From NCBI RefSeq assembly GCF_041925275.1, contig NZ_JBHEUZ010000002.1, positions 62,001 through 126,000 on the forward strand: a DNA stretch of 64,000 nucleotides, read 5' to 3'. Each line of letters begins with the position of its first letter. Position 1 is the stretch's first letter. Under the pieces are notes generated by a model. That model was not told the origin of the DNA. It ran no database searches and was given only the letters and a program-made list of their open reading frames with translations. Made by a program: the position numbers and the translations under genes. Source of the stretch: Parapedobacter pyrenivorans_A. Lineage in GTDB: Bacteria > Bacteroidota > Bacteroidia > Sphingobacteriales > Sphingobacteriaceae. Of this stretch, positions 52,191-60,153 are shown one piece after another.

Positions 52191-55184
52191 ATGATTATGA
52201 AAGCAAAATTACTGACCATTGCATTTGGACTGCTGTTCGTGTGGCTGGGTGCAACGGCACAATCAGGCCTCGATGGCATCAACTACCAGGCCGTAGCCCG
52301 TAATACCGATGGCACCGTACTGGCCGAAAAAAACATCCGCGTGCGGTTATCCGTCATCGGTGAGTCGGCTGCCGGCGAGGTGCAGTACCGCGAGGAGCAT
52401 CAGCTCGCCACCAATAAACTGGGGCTGTTCACGCTGCAGATCGGCCGTGGACAGGCTGACCAGGGGACATTTGCCACCATCCCGTGGCAGGATGCCAACC
52501 AGTACCTCAAGGTGGAGGTGGCTGTCGATGGCGGAATGTTTGCCGACCTGGGCACCACCCAGCTGATGAGCGTACCGTTTGCGCTGTATGCGGCATCGGG
52601 CGGGGCACCCGGAGAAACCGGGCCGCAGGGGCCGGCAGGACCACAGGGCCCGGCAGGGCCGGCAGGTCCGCAGGGCGAAAAAGGGGAAAAAGGTGATCCC
52701 AATGGCCCCGCGGGGCCGCAGGGTGAGCAGGGCGAAAAAGGCGACCAGGGCGAACCCGGCGCAGCCGGACCGCAGGGTATTGCCGGGCCGCAGGGACCGG
52801 TAGGACCGCAGGGACCCGAAGGGCCCCAGGGCGAGAAGGGCGATACCGGTGCGCAGGGACCACAGGGCGAGAAGGGTGAAAAGGGCGATCCCAATGGGCC
52901 AGCGGGACCGCAGGGACCGCAAGGCGAAAAAGGCGATACGGGCGAACAGGGCATCCAGGGGATTGCCGGACCGCAGGGTGTTGCCGGACCGCAGGGGCCT
53001 GAAGGCCCGCAGGGCGAGCAGGGCGAAACCGGTGAGCAGGGACCGCAGGGCGAAGCCGGACCAGCAGGGCCACAGGGCCCCGAAGGACCCCAGGGTGAGC
53101 AGGGCGAGAAAGGCGACCAGGGCGAAACCGGGCCAGCCGGAGCCGATGGCGAACTCACCGGCCCCGCCGGGGGCGACCTATCGGGCACCTACCCCGATCC
53201 CGTGGTGGCCAAGCTGCAGACGGTACCCGTATCCGACGCGGCACCCGCCAATGACGACGTGCTCAAATTCGACGGTACACAGTGGGTGCCGGGCGCTTTG
53301 GCGGGCGTTGGGTTTGAGCTGCCCTTTGCCGCCACGGAAAACTTAGCCAGCACGCTATTCTCCATCACCAATGAAGGGGATGGCACCGCGGGCCATTTTG
53401 AGATAAACAACAGTGCCGCAACAGTACCGGCGCTCACCGTACAAACCAATAGCGAGAATGGGCTTGGTGGCTATTTCGCACATAATAACCTTGATGGCGA
53501 TGGCAGTGCGCTGAAAGCGGAAAGCAACGGTTTTACGGCAATTTCTGCCGAATTATCCGGCTCTGGTCTCGCCGCCATTTCTGCCGAGATCTCCGGCTCT
53601 GGTAGCGCCGCACACCTTGTCAGTTCAAACCCCGGAAATGTAAATGCTGCCCTCGAGGTTCAGACCAACAGCAATGCGGCGATTGCTGGATCGTTCGCCA
53701 ACAGCAACCCCAATGGCAGCGGTACTGTGCTGCGGGTAGCAGGTAATGGAACCGGCACCAGTATACTGAGCCGGGCGAGCGGAACCGGCGGACACGCTGG
53801 TTTCTTCCATACCAATACCACCAACAACAATTCGAATACCCTGCGTGTGGAAACGATGGGGGGCGGGGCTGCCATAGCGGCGCGGTCGGTTTCCGGCAGC
53901 ACAATCTCGGGTTTCAACAATAGTTCGGGTACCGTTTTCGAAGGAATCAGTCAGGGTAGCGGCATGGTCGCTTCCTTTCGGAGTGTGAATGCAGCGAATA
54001 CGCAACCCACGTTGTTTGTGGAAGGAAACAGTAACTCCGGATACACCGTGGATATCACCTCAGCTGGCCGGACCGGACTACGAAGCACGCTAAGCTCGAC
54101 CAATTCAAACAGTTCCGCAATTTCGGGCATATCAAGCGGAACAAATGGTATCGCGGGGGACTTTCAGGTCAATAACCAGGCCAATTCCAGCGTAAGCCTG
54201 CGGGCAAGAAATATGGGAAATGGGCATGCGATACTTTCCTACTCCGCCAAGGGAAGAGCTATAGAAGGTCAGAGCAGCGGTCCAGAGCCGGTGGCCTATT
54301 TCTTTACATCGGGGGCTTCTTCGACCGGGCACGTTATCCATGCTCGTAACTCCCAGGCTAATAATCCCAGCGAAGCCCTGCTAGTTGAAACAAGCAGCAC
54401 CTTGGCCCCCGCCGCGCGTTTTAGCGTGACAAACGGCATTGGTTCGGCAGTGATTGGAGAAACTGCCGTCACGATCCCGAACAACAATGCCGCCGTGATG
54501 GGCCGTGCAAATAGCACTGCGGGTGGTGCCGGCGCCTTTATGATCAATAGCGCGGGAAATACCGCCACGGCGCTACGCGTGGCACACCAAGGCACAGGAA
54601 ATCTGCTGACCTTAACCCGCACAAACGCCGCAAGTACTAGTGACGTATTCGTTGTGGAGTCTGCCGGCTCCGCCAACCTCGCCGTCTTCCGCAGTGGCGG
54701 CGCAAACCGGGCCCGGATCAATGCGGCCGGCGTGGGTTTTTTTAATGGTGGCACCGTTGCTGGTGGCGCCGACATCGCCGAAGCATTCGATGTAACGGGG
54801 TCGATAGACCAATACGAGCCGGGTGATGTGCTGGTGATCTCCATGGATGAAGACCGCACCGTGGAAAAATCCATGGTAGCCTACTCCGATATCGTAGTAG
54901 GCGTATATGCCACCAAGCCGGGCGTGCTCCTCACCGAGGAAGGTATCGATGACGACATCACCCACATGGTGCCGATGGGGGTGGTGGGAGTTATCCCCAC
55001 CAAGGTGTGCCTCGAAGGCGGAGCCATCAAACGGGGCGACCTCTTAGTGACCTCTTCTATTAGTGGCGTGGCCATGAAAGCCGACAAAAGCAAGATCGAG
55101 GCCGGCCAAGTGATCGGCAAAGCCCTACAAGCGTATAACGGCGCCGGAGTAAGCAAGATAAAAGTATTGGTAAACGTCAAATAA
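52191..55184 (+). CDS. Collagen-like surface/fibre protein
   Basis: The 997-residue protein has a signal peptide (ending ATAQ) and an N-terminal domain (~26-135, GINYQAVARNTDGTVL, KLGLFTLQIG, LMSVPFALYA). A collagen-like run of about 60 Gly-X-Y triplets follows (138-322), rich in GPQ, GPA, GEK and GDT. A linker common in phage-fibre-like proteins comes next (GGDLSGTYPDPVVAKLQ). A ~500-residue repetitive beta-region (SGSG, NSNS, ALRV patterns) leads to a C-terminal domain (~875-997, GGADIAEAFDV, YEPGDVLVISMDED). No T9SS sorting domain is present. It probably forms a trimeric fibre or adhesin. It follows porV by 28 bases. ATG at 52197 is an alternative start. Confidence 0.85.
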   Translation: MIMKAKLLTIAFGLLFVWLGATAQSGLDGINYQAVARNTDGTVLAEKNIRVRLSVIGESAAGEVQYREEHQLATNKLGLFTLQIGRGQADQGTFATIPWQDANQYLKVEVAVDGGMFADLGTTQLMSVPFALYAASGGAPGETGPQGPAGPQGPAGPAGPQGEKGEKGDPNGPAGPQGEQGEKGDQGEPGAAGPQGIAGPQGPVGPQGPEGPQGEKGDTGAQGPQGEKGEKGDPNGPAGPQGPQGEKGDTGEQGIQGIAGPQGVAGPQGPEGPQGEQGETGEQGPQGEAGPAGPQGPEGPQGEQGEKGDQGETGPAGADGELTGPAGGDLSGTYPDPVVAKLQTVPVSDAAPANDDVLKFDGTQWVPGALAGVGFELPFAATENLASTLFSITNEGDGTAGHFEINNSAATVPALTVQTNSENGLGGYFAHNNLDGDGSALKAESNGFTAISAELSGSGLAAISAEISGSGSAAHLVSSNPGNVNAALEVQTNSNAAIAGSFANSNPNGSGTVLRVAGNGTGTSILSRASGTGGHAGFFHTNTTNNNSNTLRVETMGGGAAIAARSVSGSTISGFNNSSGTVFEGISQGSGMVASFRSVNAANTQPTLFVEGNSNSGYTVDITSAGRTGLRSTLSSTNSNSSAISGISSGTNGIAGDFQVNNQANSSVSLRARNMGNGHAILSYSAKGRAIEGQSSGPEPVAYFFTSGASSTGHVIHARNSQANNPSEALLVETSSTLAPAARFSVTNGIGSAVIGETAVTIPNNNAAVMGRANSTAGGAGAFMINSAGNTATALRVAHQGTGNLLTLTRTNAASTSDVFVVESAGSANLAVFRSGGANRARINAAGVGFFNGGTVAGGADIAEAFDVTGSIDQYEPGDVLVISMDEDRTVEKSMVAYSDIVVGVYATKPGVLLTEEGIDDDITHMVPMGVVGVIPTKVCLEGGAIKRGDLLVTSSISGVAMKADKSKIEAGQVIGKALQAYNGAGVSKIKVLVNVK
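52602..53156 (+). repeat. Collagen-type triplet repeat region
   Basis: These bases encode an unbroken phase of Gly-X-Y triplets except for a single extra Asn after GDP at residues 171 and 235. The two interruptions sit in the same context (GEKGEKGDPN-GPAGPQ) exactly 64 residues apart, pointing to duplication of a ~192-base block. At DNA level this is a long run of 9-base units such as CAGGGACCG, prone to slippage. Confidence 0.85.
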
Positions 55185-55213
55185 ACGTATCAGAAAATGA
55201 CGCTCCCCTACGG

Positions 55214-56020
55214 TTACCCCGCATCTTTTACCAGCGCAAATTGGAGGTCTACGGCCGTCCCTTTAACTGTGCCATTGGGATCCGTAAGGTCCCTGATGGC
55301 AAAAGGAAGTGTGAGCCTATGCGACGTATTGAACAGGGCGATTCGCTTCTGGGTAATGGCAATGCCCAATGACCGCTTGGCAGCGCCCGTCCTATCCGCG
55401 GTATCGCTAGCGATTTTACGCCCCACCCCATCGTCTGCAATGGTGCAGCAGAGCACGGCATCCTGCGCGGTGATCCCGAGGTCGATGGTACCCTTAGCTT
55501 GGCGGGGGAGCAATCCATGGATGATGGCATTTTCCACAAACGGTTGGAGAACCAAGGGCGGTATCCATATCTTTTCGGTATCGATGTCACTCGCCAACGA
55601 GATGTTGATCAATAGGTCCTCGCCAAAACGGAGCCGTTCCAGCGTGAGATACTGCGTTACCAAATCAAGCTCATCGGCAAGTGTGATGGTGGCCTCTTGC
55701 GAGTACTCTAATACATTGCGTGTGAGCCGGGAAAGGCTCGTCAGGTAATGAGTTGCCAGCGGTTTGTCGTGTTGACTGATGATGGCGTTGATGCTGTTGA
55801 GGCAATTGTTAAGGAAATGGGGGTTCATCTGCGCACGCCAAGCCATGTCTTCCAGCTCACTCACGCGCTGCTGATGCATGAGGCTGATATGAGTGGTTTG
55901 TTTTCGGAAATACCACCAGCAACAGCCTACTGTCAGCAGAGCAGCGCCTCCCGCAATGAAAAAATAGGTAATCATGTTTATACATAATTGGACCGCGTAA
56001 AGTAAGTGAATTTCAAGCAA
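55214..56020 (-). CDS. LytS-type sensor histidine kinase, short
   Basis: The 268-residue protein has one membrane helix (ITYFFIAGGAALLTVGCCWWYF), a short coil and the His_kinase domain of the LytS/YehU class with His68 in QMNPHFLNN. An HATPase domain follows (PPLVLQPFVENAIIHGL, DDGVGRK, GTAVDLQF). There is no sensor domain of note, so it may sense the membrane or a partner protein. No response-regulator gene is adjacent on this strand; the LytTR regulator at 59355 could serve both kinases. ATG at 55975 is an alternative start. Confidence 0.87.
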   Translation of the reverse strand: MLEIHLLYAVQLCINMITYFFIAGGAALLTVGCCWWYFRKQTTHISLMHQQRVSELEDMAWRAQMNPHFLNNCLNSINAIISQHDKPLATHYLTSLSRLTRNVLEYSQEATITLADELDLVTQYLTLERLRFGEDLLINISLASDIDTEKIWIPPLVLQPFVENAIIHGLLPRQAKGTIDLGITAQDAVLCCTIADDGVGRKIASDTADRTGAAKRSLGIAITQKRIALFNTSHRLTLPFAIRDLTDPNGTVKGTAVDLQFALVKDAG

Positions 56021-56063
56021 CTATCGCGAAAAAAGAAAAAGAAAATTTCAATTAAATATCCAA

Positions 56064-57515
56064 ATGAAACATATAGGAATCATCGGGGCCGGCATCAGCG
56101 GCCTCACCACAGCAAAAACCTTTATGCAAAAGGGCTACCTGGTAACGGTACTGGAGAAGGCAGATGCCATTGGTGGCGTATGGCACAAACGGTGCTCATA
56201 CGTCGGGGTAACCACCCAGACCACCCGCGATGAATATGCGTTCTCGGATTTTCCAATGCCTGCACATTATCCGATGTGGCCCACGGGTGAGCAGGTTCGG
56301 CAGTACCTGCATGACTACGCCACACATTTCGGGATCATGCCCTGCATCCGCTTCGGTACGACGGTGAAAAGCATGTACTATGACGGGTTCAATTGGGTGG
56401 TACGGCTACAAGATGACGAGACAGTAACGTTCGCCTATGTGGTGGTTTGTACCGGCACGTTCCACGAACCGCATGTACCTAAAATCCCCGGCATGGATAC
56501 TTACCTTAATGCCGGCGGTGCGATACGACACTCTTCCGAAGTGCTGGATGCCGACCAGCTAACGGACAAGGACGTGGCGGTAGTAGGATTTGCCAAATCA
56601 GCCACTGATATGGCGACCGTAGCGGCAGAGGTCGGGAAAAGCTGCACGCTGGTTTATCGCCGTGCCCAGTGGAAGGTGCCGCGCTATTTCGGCAATATCA
56701 TCAATATGAAATATTTGTTGTTTTCTCGCTTTTCGGAAGCGTTTTTCAATGCGCGCAAAAAGCCGATTTTTCAGCGTACCTTGCATTCGATAGGCAGGCC
56801 GTTGGTTTGGGCGCAGTGGCGTGCCCTTGAGATGCTGCTGAAAAAACAATTTCGGTTAAAAACTTGTGGCATGTTGCCGGCTCATCGCATCGAAGACCAG
56901 ATCAGCTGCAGTTTGGGGGTTGAACCCGTGGGGTTCTATAAAATGGTCGCCGAAAAGCAGATTGTCGGGTTCTGCGCAGAGGTGAAACGCTTTGAAGGTC
57001 GAACCATGGTGTTAACCAACGGCGAGGTTCTGCAGCCCGACGTGGTGATATTCGGGACGGGCTTCAGGCAACGCCTACCGTTTCTTGGTGTGCAATACCA
57101 GGAAATGATTACCAATGCGAATGGCATGTACACGCTATATCGAAACATCGTACATCCGGACTTACCACAAATGGGCTTCGTGGGCTTTAACTCGAGTTTA
57201 TTTACCACATTGACCTCAGAGGTGGCTGCCCACTGGCTCGCTGCGGTGGTTTCGGGCGACCTGATACTGCCTCCTGCCGAAGACATGCTCGAGGAAATGA
57301 GGGCGATGGAAAGATGGCGGTGTGAAGCGCGGCCCATAGCGGCCGAATTCAGCGGTCTATGTGTAGCGCCCTTCAATTACCAGCACCTCGACGAGCTGAT
57401 GACGGACTTGGGCCTCCGTACACAGGCTTCCCGAAACTTCATCCGTGAGTTTTTTAAACCCATTAACCCAAAAGACTACAAAAAAATGCTTGCAGGAAAA
57501 CCGAAGGCTTTTTAA
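56064..57515 (+). CDS. Flavin-containing monooxygenase
   Basis: The 483-residue protein has an FAD-binding GIIGAGISGLTTAK at residue 5, then LEKADAIGGVW with the conserved GGxW. CTGTFHEPHVPKIPG is the FMO/BVMO-like linking motif and VVGFAKSATDMA the NADP-binding motif, with the second glycine pair partly replaced. GTGFRQRLPFL is the C-terminal dinucleotide-binding signature. It probably oxygenates a nitrogen, sulfur or ketone group on a small molecule. It is divergent from the short kinase (43 bases) and 40 bases before the second kinase; a functional link to either is unproven. Confidence 0.85.
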   Translation: MKHIGIIGAGISGLTTAKTFMQKGYLVTVLEKADAIGGVWHKRCSYVGVTTQTTRDEYAFSDFPMPAHYPMWPTGEQVRQYLHDYATHFGIMPCIRFGTTVKSMYYDGFNWVVRLQDDETVTFAYVVVCTGTFHEPHVPKIPGMDTYLNAGGAIRHSSEVLDADQLTDKDVAVVGFAKSATDMATVAAEVGKSCTLVYRRAQWKVPRYFGNIINMKYLLFSRFSEAFFNARKKPIFQRTLHSIGRPLVWAQWRALEMLLKKQFRLKTCGMLPAHRIEDQISCSLGVEPVGFYKMVAEKQIVGFCAEVKRFEGRTMVLTNGEVLQPDVVIFGTGFRQRLPFLGVQYQEMITNANGMYTLYRNIVHPDLPQMGFVGFNSSLFTTLTSEVAAHWLAAVVSGDLILPPAEDMLEEMRAMERWRCEARPIAAEFSGLCVAPFNYQHLDELMTDLGLRTQASRNFIREFFKPINPKDYKKMLAGKPKAF

Positions 57516-57555
57516 TCCCATTTTATTACCTTCGCCATAAGGAACTCACTGTAGA

Positions 57556-59346
57556 ATGCGCCGCACGAAACAATACCTTGCCCGACTTATTTCCCTATCC
57601 CTGGTATTGGGTGTCGGGATGATTGCGGCGTCAGCACAGGAAATGGATAGCTGGGCAACCGTCCAGAAAAACGGCGGGGGCACCATCACGGCATTGTGGT
57701 ATGACATTGATCCCTTCATTTTTGAAGACCAAAATGGTGAACTGCAAGGCGTTGAGTTTGAACTGATGGAGTCCTTTGTAACTTGGATCAAGAAAAGGTA
57801 CGGATATGAGGTGCGGGTCAAATGGTCGGATGCGGGAAGTTTCAATGCCATCTATGACCGTGTCCATCAGGCCAGCAACCAAGGCTTATTCGGGTGGTCT
57901 TTCTTTTCGATCACGCCTGACCGGCGCCAAGAGGTTGGATTTACCCCGCCGTATATGCCCGATATCAACGTATTGGTGACCAATGAACTCATGCCCACGT
58001 TTACGAATGAGTCGGCGTTCCTAGACACGATTGCGCACCTGCGCGGTTACACGATGCAGTATACCGCCATGGAGAAGGATATGGAAAAGCTTATCCGCGG
58101 ATTCGACATACCCATTTCCCGGCAATATGACGACTATGAGATACTGGAAAAAATCGCGAGCGATGGGAATGCCTTCGGTTACGTACCGCTTACTGTGTAT
58201 GTGGTAAGCTTGCAGAAAGGAATCAAAGTAAAAAGACAGCATCTATTTGCCACCGAAAGACCGGGATTGGCCGGTATCTTCCCTAAAGCCAGCGATTGGC
58301 AACCTGTGGCCAACGAGTATTTCCAGAGTTTTGAGTGTAAACGGTTGGTCAACACGCTGCTCGCCAAATACCTGGGCAGCGAAATCGGTGGTATCATCTT
58401 GGAAGGACCCGGTGCCAGCCCCGACAGGCAGCGCGACGCCGAACTTGAATTGGTAACCAAGGAGCGTGAAATCGTATCGCAACGATTGGCTAGTACACTG
58501 CTGGCATCCCAGCGTGATAAAATACTCCGGAACGTGAGCATCCTAATGATTGCTATAGCGATCATCATCGTTATTCTGATCTATAACCGATACCGGATGA
58601 AAACACGCTTGACTAAGCTATTGACCCAACGCAACACCGTAATCGAAAGGCAAAACCGGGATATTGAGCGGATTAACAGACGGTTGCACATGCGGGTGCT
58701 GCAAGCCCAGATAAACCCCCACTTTTTATTCAACTCCCTCAACGACCTGCAGTATTACATCAACAAGGGCGATACCAGCACCTCGTTGAGCTACGTATCG
58801 CGTTTTTCCCGATTTATCCGAGAGCTTATCACGCAGGCCAATGAACCGGAAATTACCCTGGCTCAGGAGGAGCGCTTTTTGAGCCTTTACCTCGAACTTG
58901 AAAAGATGCGTTATGGGGGCAAGTTCGACTACGCCATTGCCATGGCGGATGGCACTCCGCGCGATATTACAGGAATACCCCCATTAATCATCTACCATTA
59001 CGTGGAAAATGCACTGTACCACGGTATCCTCAACATAGAAGGAAAAGGAGAAGTTACCATAGCTTTCAGCTACCACGAGCCTTATTTGATCTGTACGATT
59101 ACAGACAACGGTTGTGGCCGTGAAGCGGTTAAGGCACGAAACCAGAAGCGCGACGCAAACGACACAACCCCCTATAAGGGTCTTCTCCGCGACCGCATAC
59201 GCGTCTTGAATGAGGAAGTGCCGGATCGCGTGTTGGTGAATGTAAAAGATCTGGTGTCGCCAAACGGGACCCCGGCAGGCACGCAGGTGGAGTTACGGCT
59301 CCTGGTCAATTCACGGACGCGAGAGGAAATTGTGTTTGATTACTGA
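57556..59346 (+). CDS. LytS-type histidine kinase with extracellular solute-binding domain
   Basis: The 596-residue protein has a signal peptide (LISLSLVLGVGMIAASAQ) and a periplasmic solute-binding family 3 domain (~42-285, LWYDIDPFIFEDQNGELQGVEFELM, GWSFFSITPDRRQEVGFTPPYM). A coil, a membrane helix (~326-343), and a LytS-type His_kinase domain (His389 in QINPHFLFNSL) with HATPase (PPLIIYHYVENALYHGI, ITDNGCGRE) follow. Binding of an amino acid or similar small ligand outside should set kinase activity. The LytTR regulator gene starts eight bases downstream, forming a two-component pair. Confidence 0.88.
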   Translation: MRRTKQYLARLISLSLVLGVGMIAASAQEMDSWATVQKNGGGTITALWYDIDPFIFEDQNGELQGVEFELMESFVTWIKKRYGYEVRVKWSDAGSFNAIYDRVHQASNQGLFGWSFFSITPDRRQEVGFTPPYMPDINVLVTNELMPTFTNESAFLDTIAHLRGYTMQYTAMEKDMEKLIRGFDIPISRQYDDYEILEKIASDGNAFGYVPLTVYVVSLQKGIKVKRQHLFATERPGLAGIFPKASDWQPVANEYFQSFECKRLVNTLLAKYLGSEIGGIILEGPGASPDRQRDAELELVTKEREIVSQRLASTLLASQRDKILRNVSILMIAIAIIIVILIYNRYRMKTRLTKLLTQRNTVIERQNRDIERINRRLHMRVLQAQINPHFLFNSLNDLQYYINKGDTSTSLSYVSRFSRFIRELITQANEPEITLAQEERFLSLYLELEKMRYGGKFDYAIAMADGTPRDITGIPPLIIYHYVENALYHGILNIEGKGEVTIAFSYHEPYLICTITDNGCGREAVKARNQKRDANDTTPYKGLLRDRIRVLNEEVPDRVLVNVKDLVSPNGTPAGTQVELRLLVNSRTREEIVFDY

Positions 59347-59354
59347 CAAGGCAC

Positions 59355-60110
59355 ATGCAAAAAGCAATTATTATTGAAGACGAGGCCCGCAGTAGAGAGC
59401 TGCTGTGCGACCTCGTAACCTCCAATTGCCCGCAAGTGGAGGTTGTGGCCCAAACGGGCACAATTGACGAAGCCGTTTCGCTTATCAGGGCGCACAACCC
59501 TCATTTACTTTTTTTGGATATTGAGCTTCAAACCGGAACAGGCTTCGAAGTGCTCCAACAGGTTGCCGACCTCAGCCCTGCGGTTATATTCACGACGGCA
59601 TACGACCACTATGCGATAAGGGCCATCAAGTTTAGCGCCGCCGACTATTTGCTCAAACCCATCGACGTGGAAGAATTGAAAGATGCGGTTAACAAAGTGG
59701 CCGGTAGAACAGTGGAGAGCCAACACAAGTTGATGGTGTCGTTGATAGAAAACCTACACCAGTTGAAACATCACCACCCGCCCAGGCTTACCCTGTCCTT
59801 AGCTAATGAGTTTATATTTGTTCATCTGGAGGAAATCATCCGGATTGAAGCCGCTGGTGCGTACTCCACCTTTTACCTGACCGATGGCCGCCAAATTATG
59901 GTAAGTAAGAACCTCAGGGAATATGAATTGTTACTTTCGGGACACGCATTTATGCGGGTGCATAACTCACACATTATCAACCTCAACCAGATCAAAAAAA
60001 TGATAAAATCAGACGGTGGATATGCGGTGATGACCGACGATTACCCAGTGATGATTTCACCAAAAAAGAAAGAAGCCTTCATTTATGCAGTAACCAAGCG
60101 GAGCCTGTAA
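59355..60110 (+). CDS. LytTR-family response regulator
   Basis: The 251-residue protein has a receiver domain (IIIEDEARSRELLCDL, phosphoacceptor Asp55 in LLFLDIEL, TTAYDHYAIRAIKFSAADYLLKPI) and a C-terminal LytTR DNA-binding domain (~140-250, FIFVHLEEIIRIEAAGAYS, HAFMRVHNSHIINLNQIKKM). It is the cognate partner of the kinase gene ending eight bases before it. Target promoters are not evident from the sequence. Confidence 0.92.
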   Translation: MQKAIIIEDEARSRELLCDLVTSNCPQVEVVAQTGTIDEAVSLIRAHNPHLLFLDIELQTGTGFEVLQQVADLSPAVIFTTAYDHYAIRAIKFSAADYLLKPIDVEELKDAVNKVAGRTVESQHKLMVSLIENLHQLKHHHPPRLTLSLANEFIFVHLEEIIRIEAAGAYSTFYLTDGRQIMVSKNLREYELLLSGHAFMRVHNSHIINLNQIKKMIKSDGGYAVMTDDYPVMISPKKKEAFIYAVTKRSL

Positions 60111-60153
60111 ATAGAGATGTCGCCAACAGCAAAATGCCATTGGCGACGGGAAT

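Noticed and set aside
52602..53156. CRISPR array
   Set aside because: The short repeats are coding Gly-X-Y units of 9 bases without spacers.
52400..53188. 262-codon minus-strand frame rich in Pro-Cys-Gly, and other long frames across the collagen repeat
   Set aside because: They are the reverse or shifted reading of the Gly-X-Y repeat, which keeps all frames free of stops.
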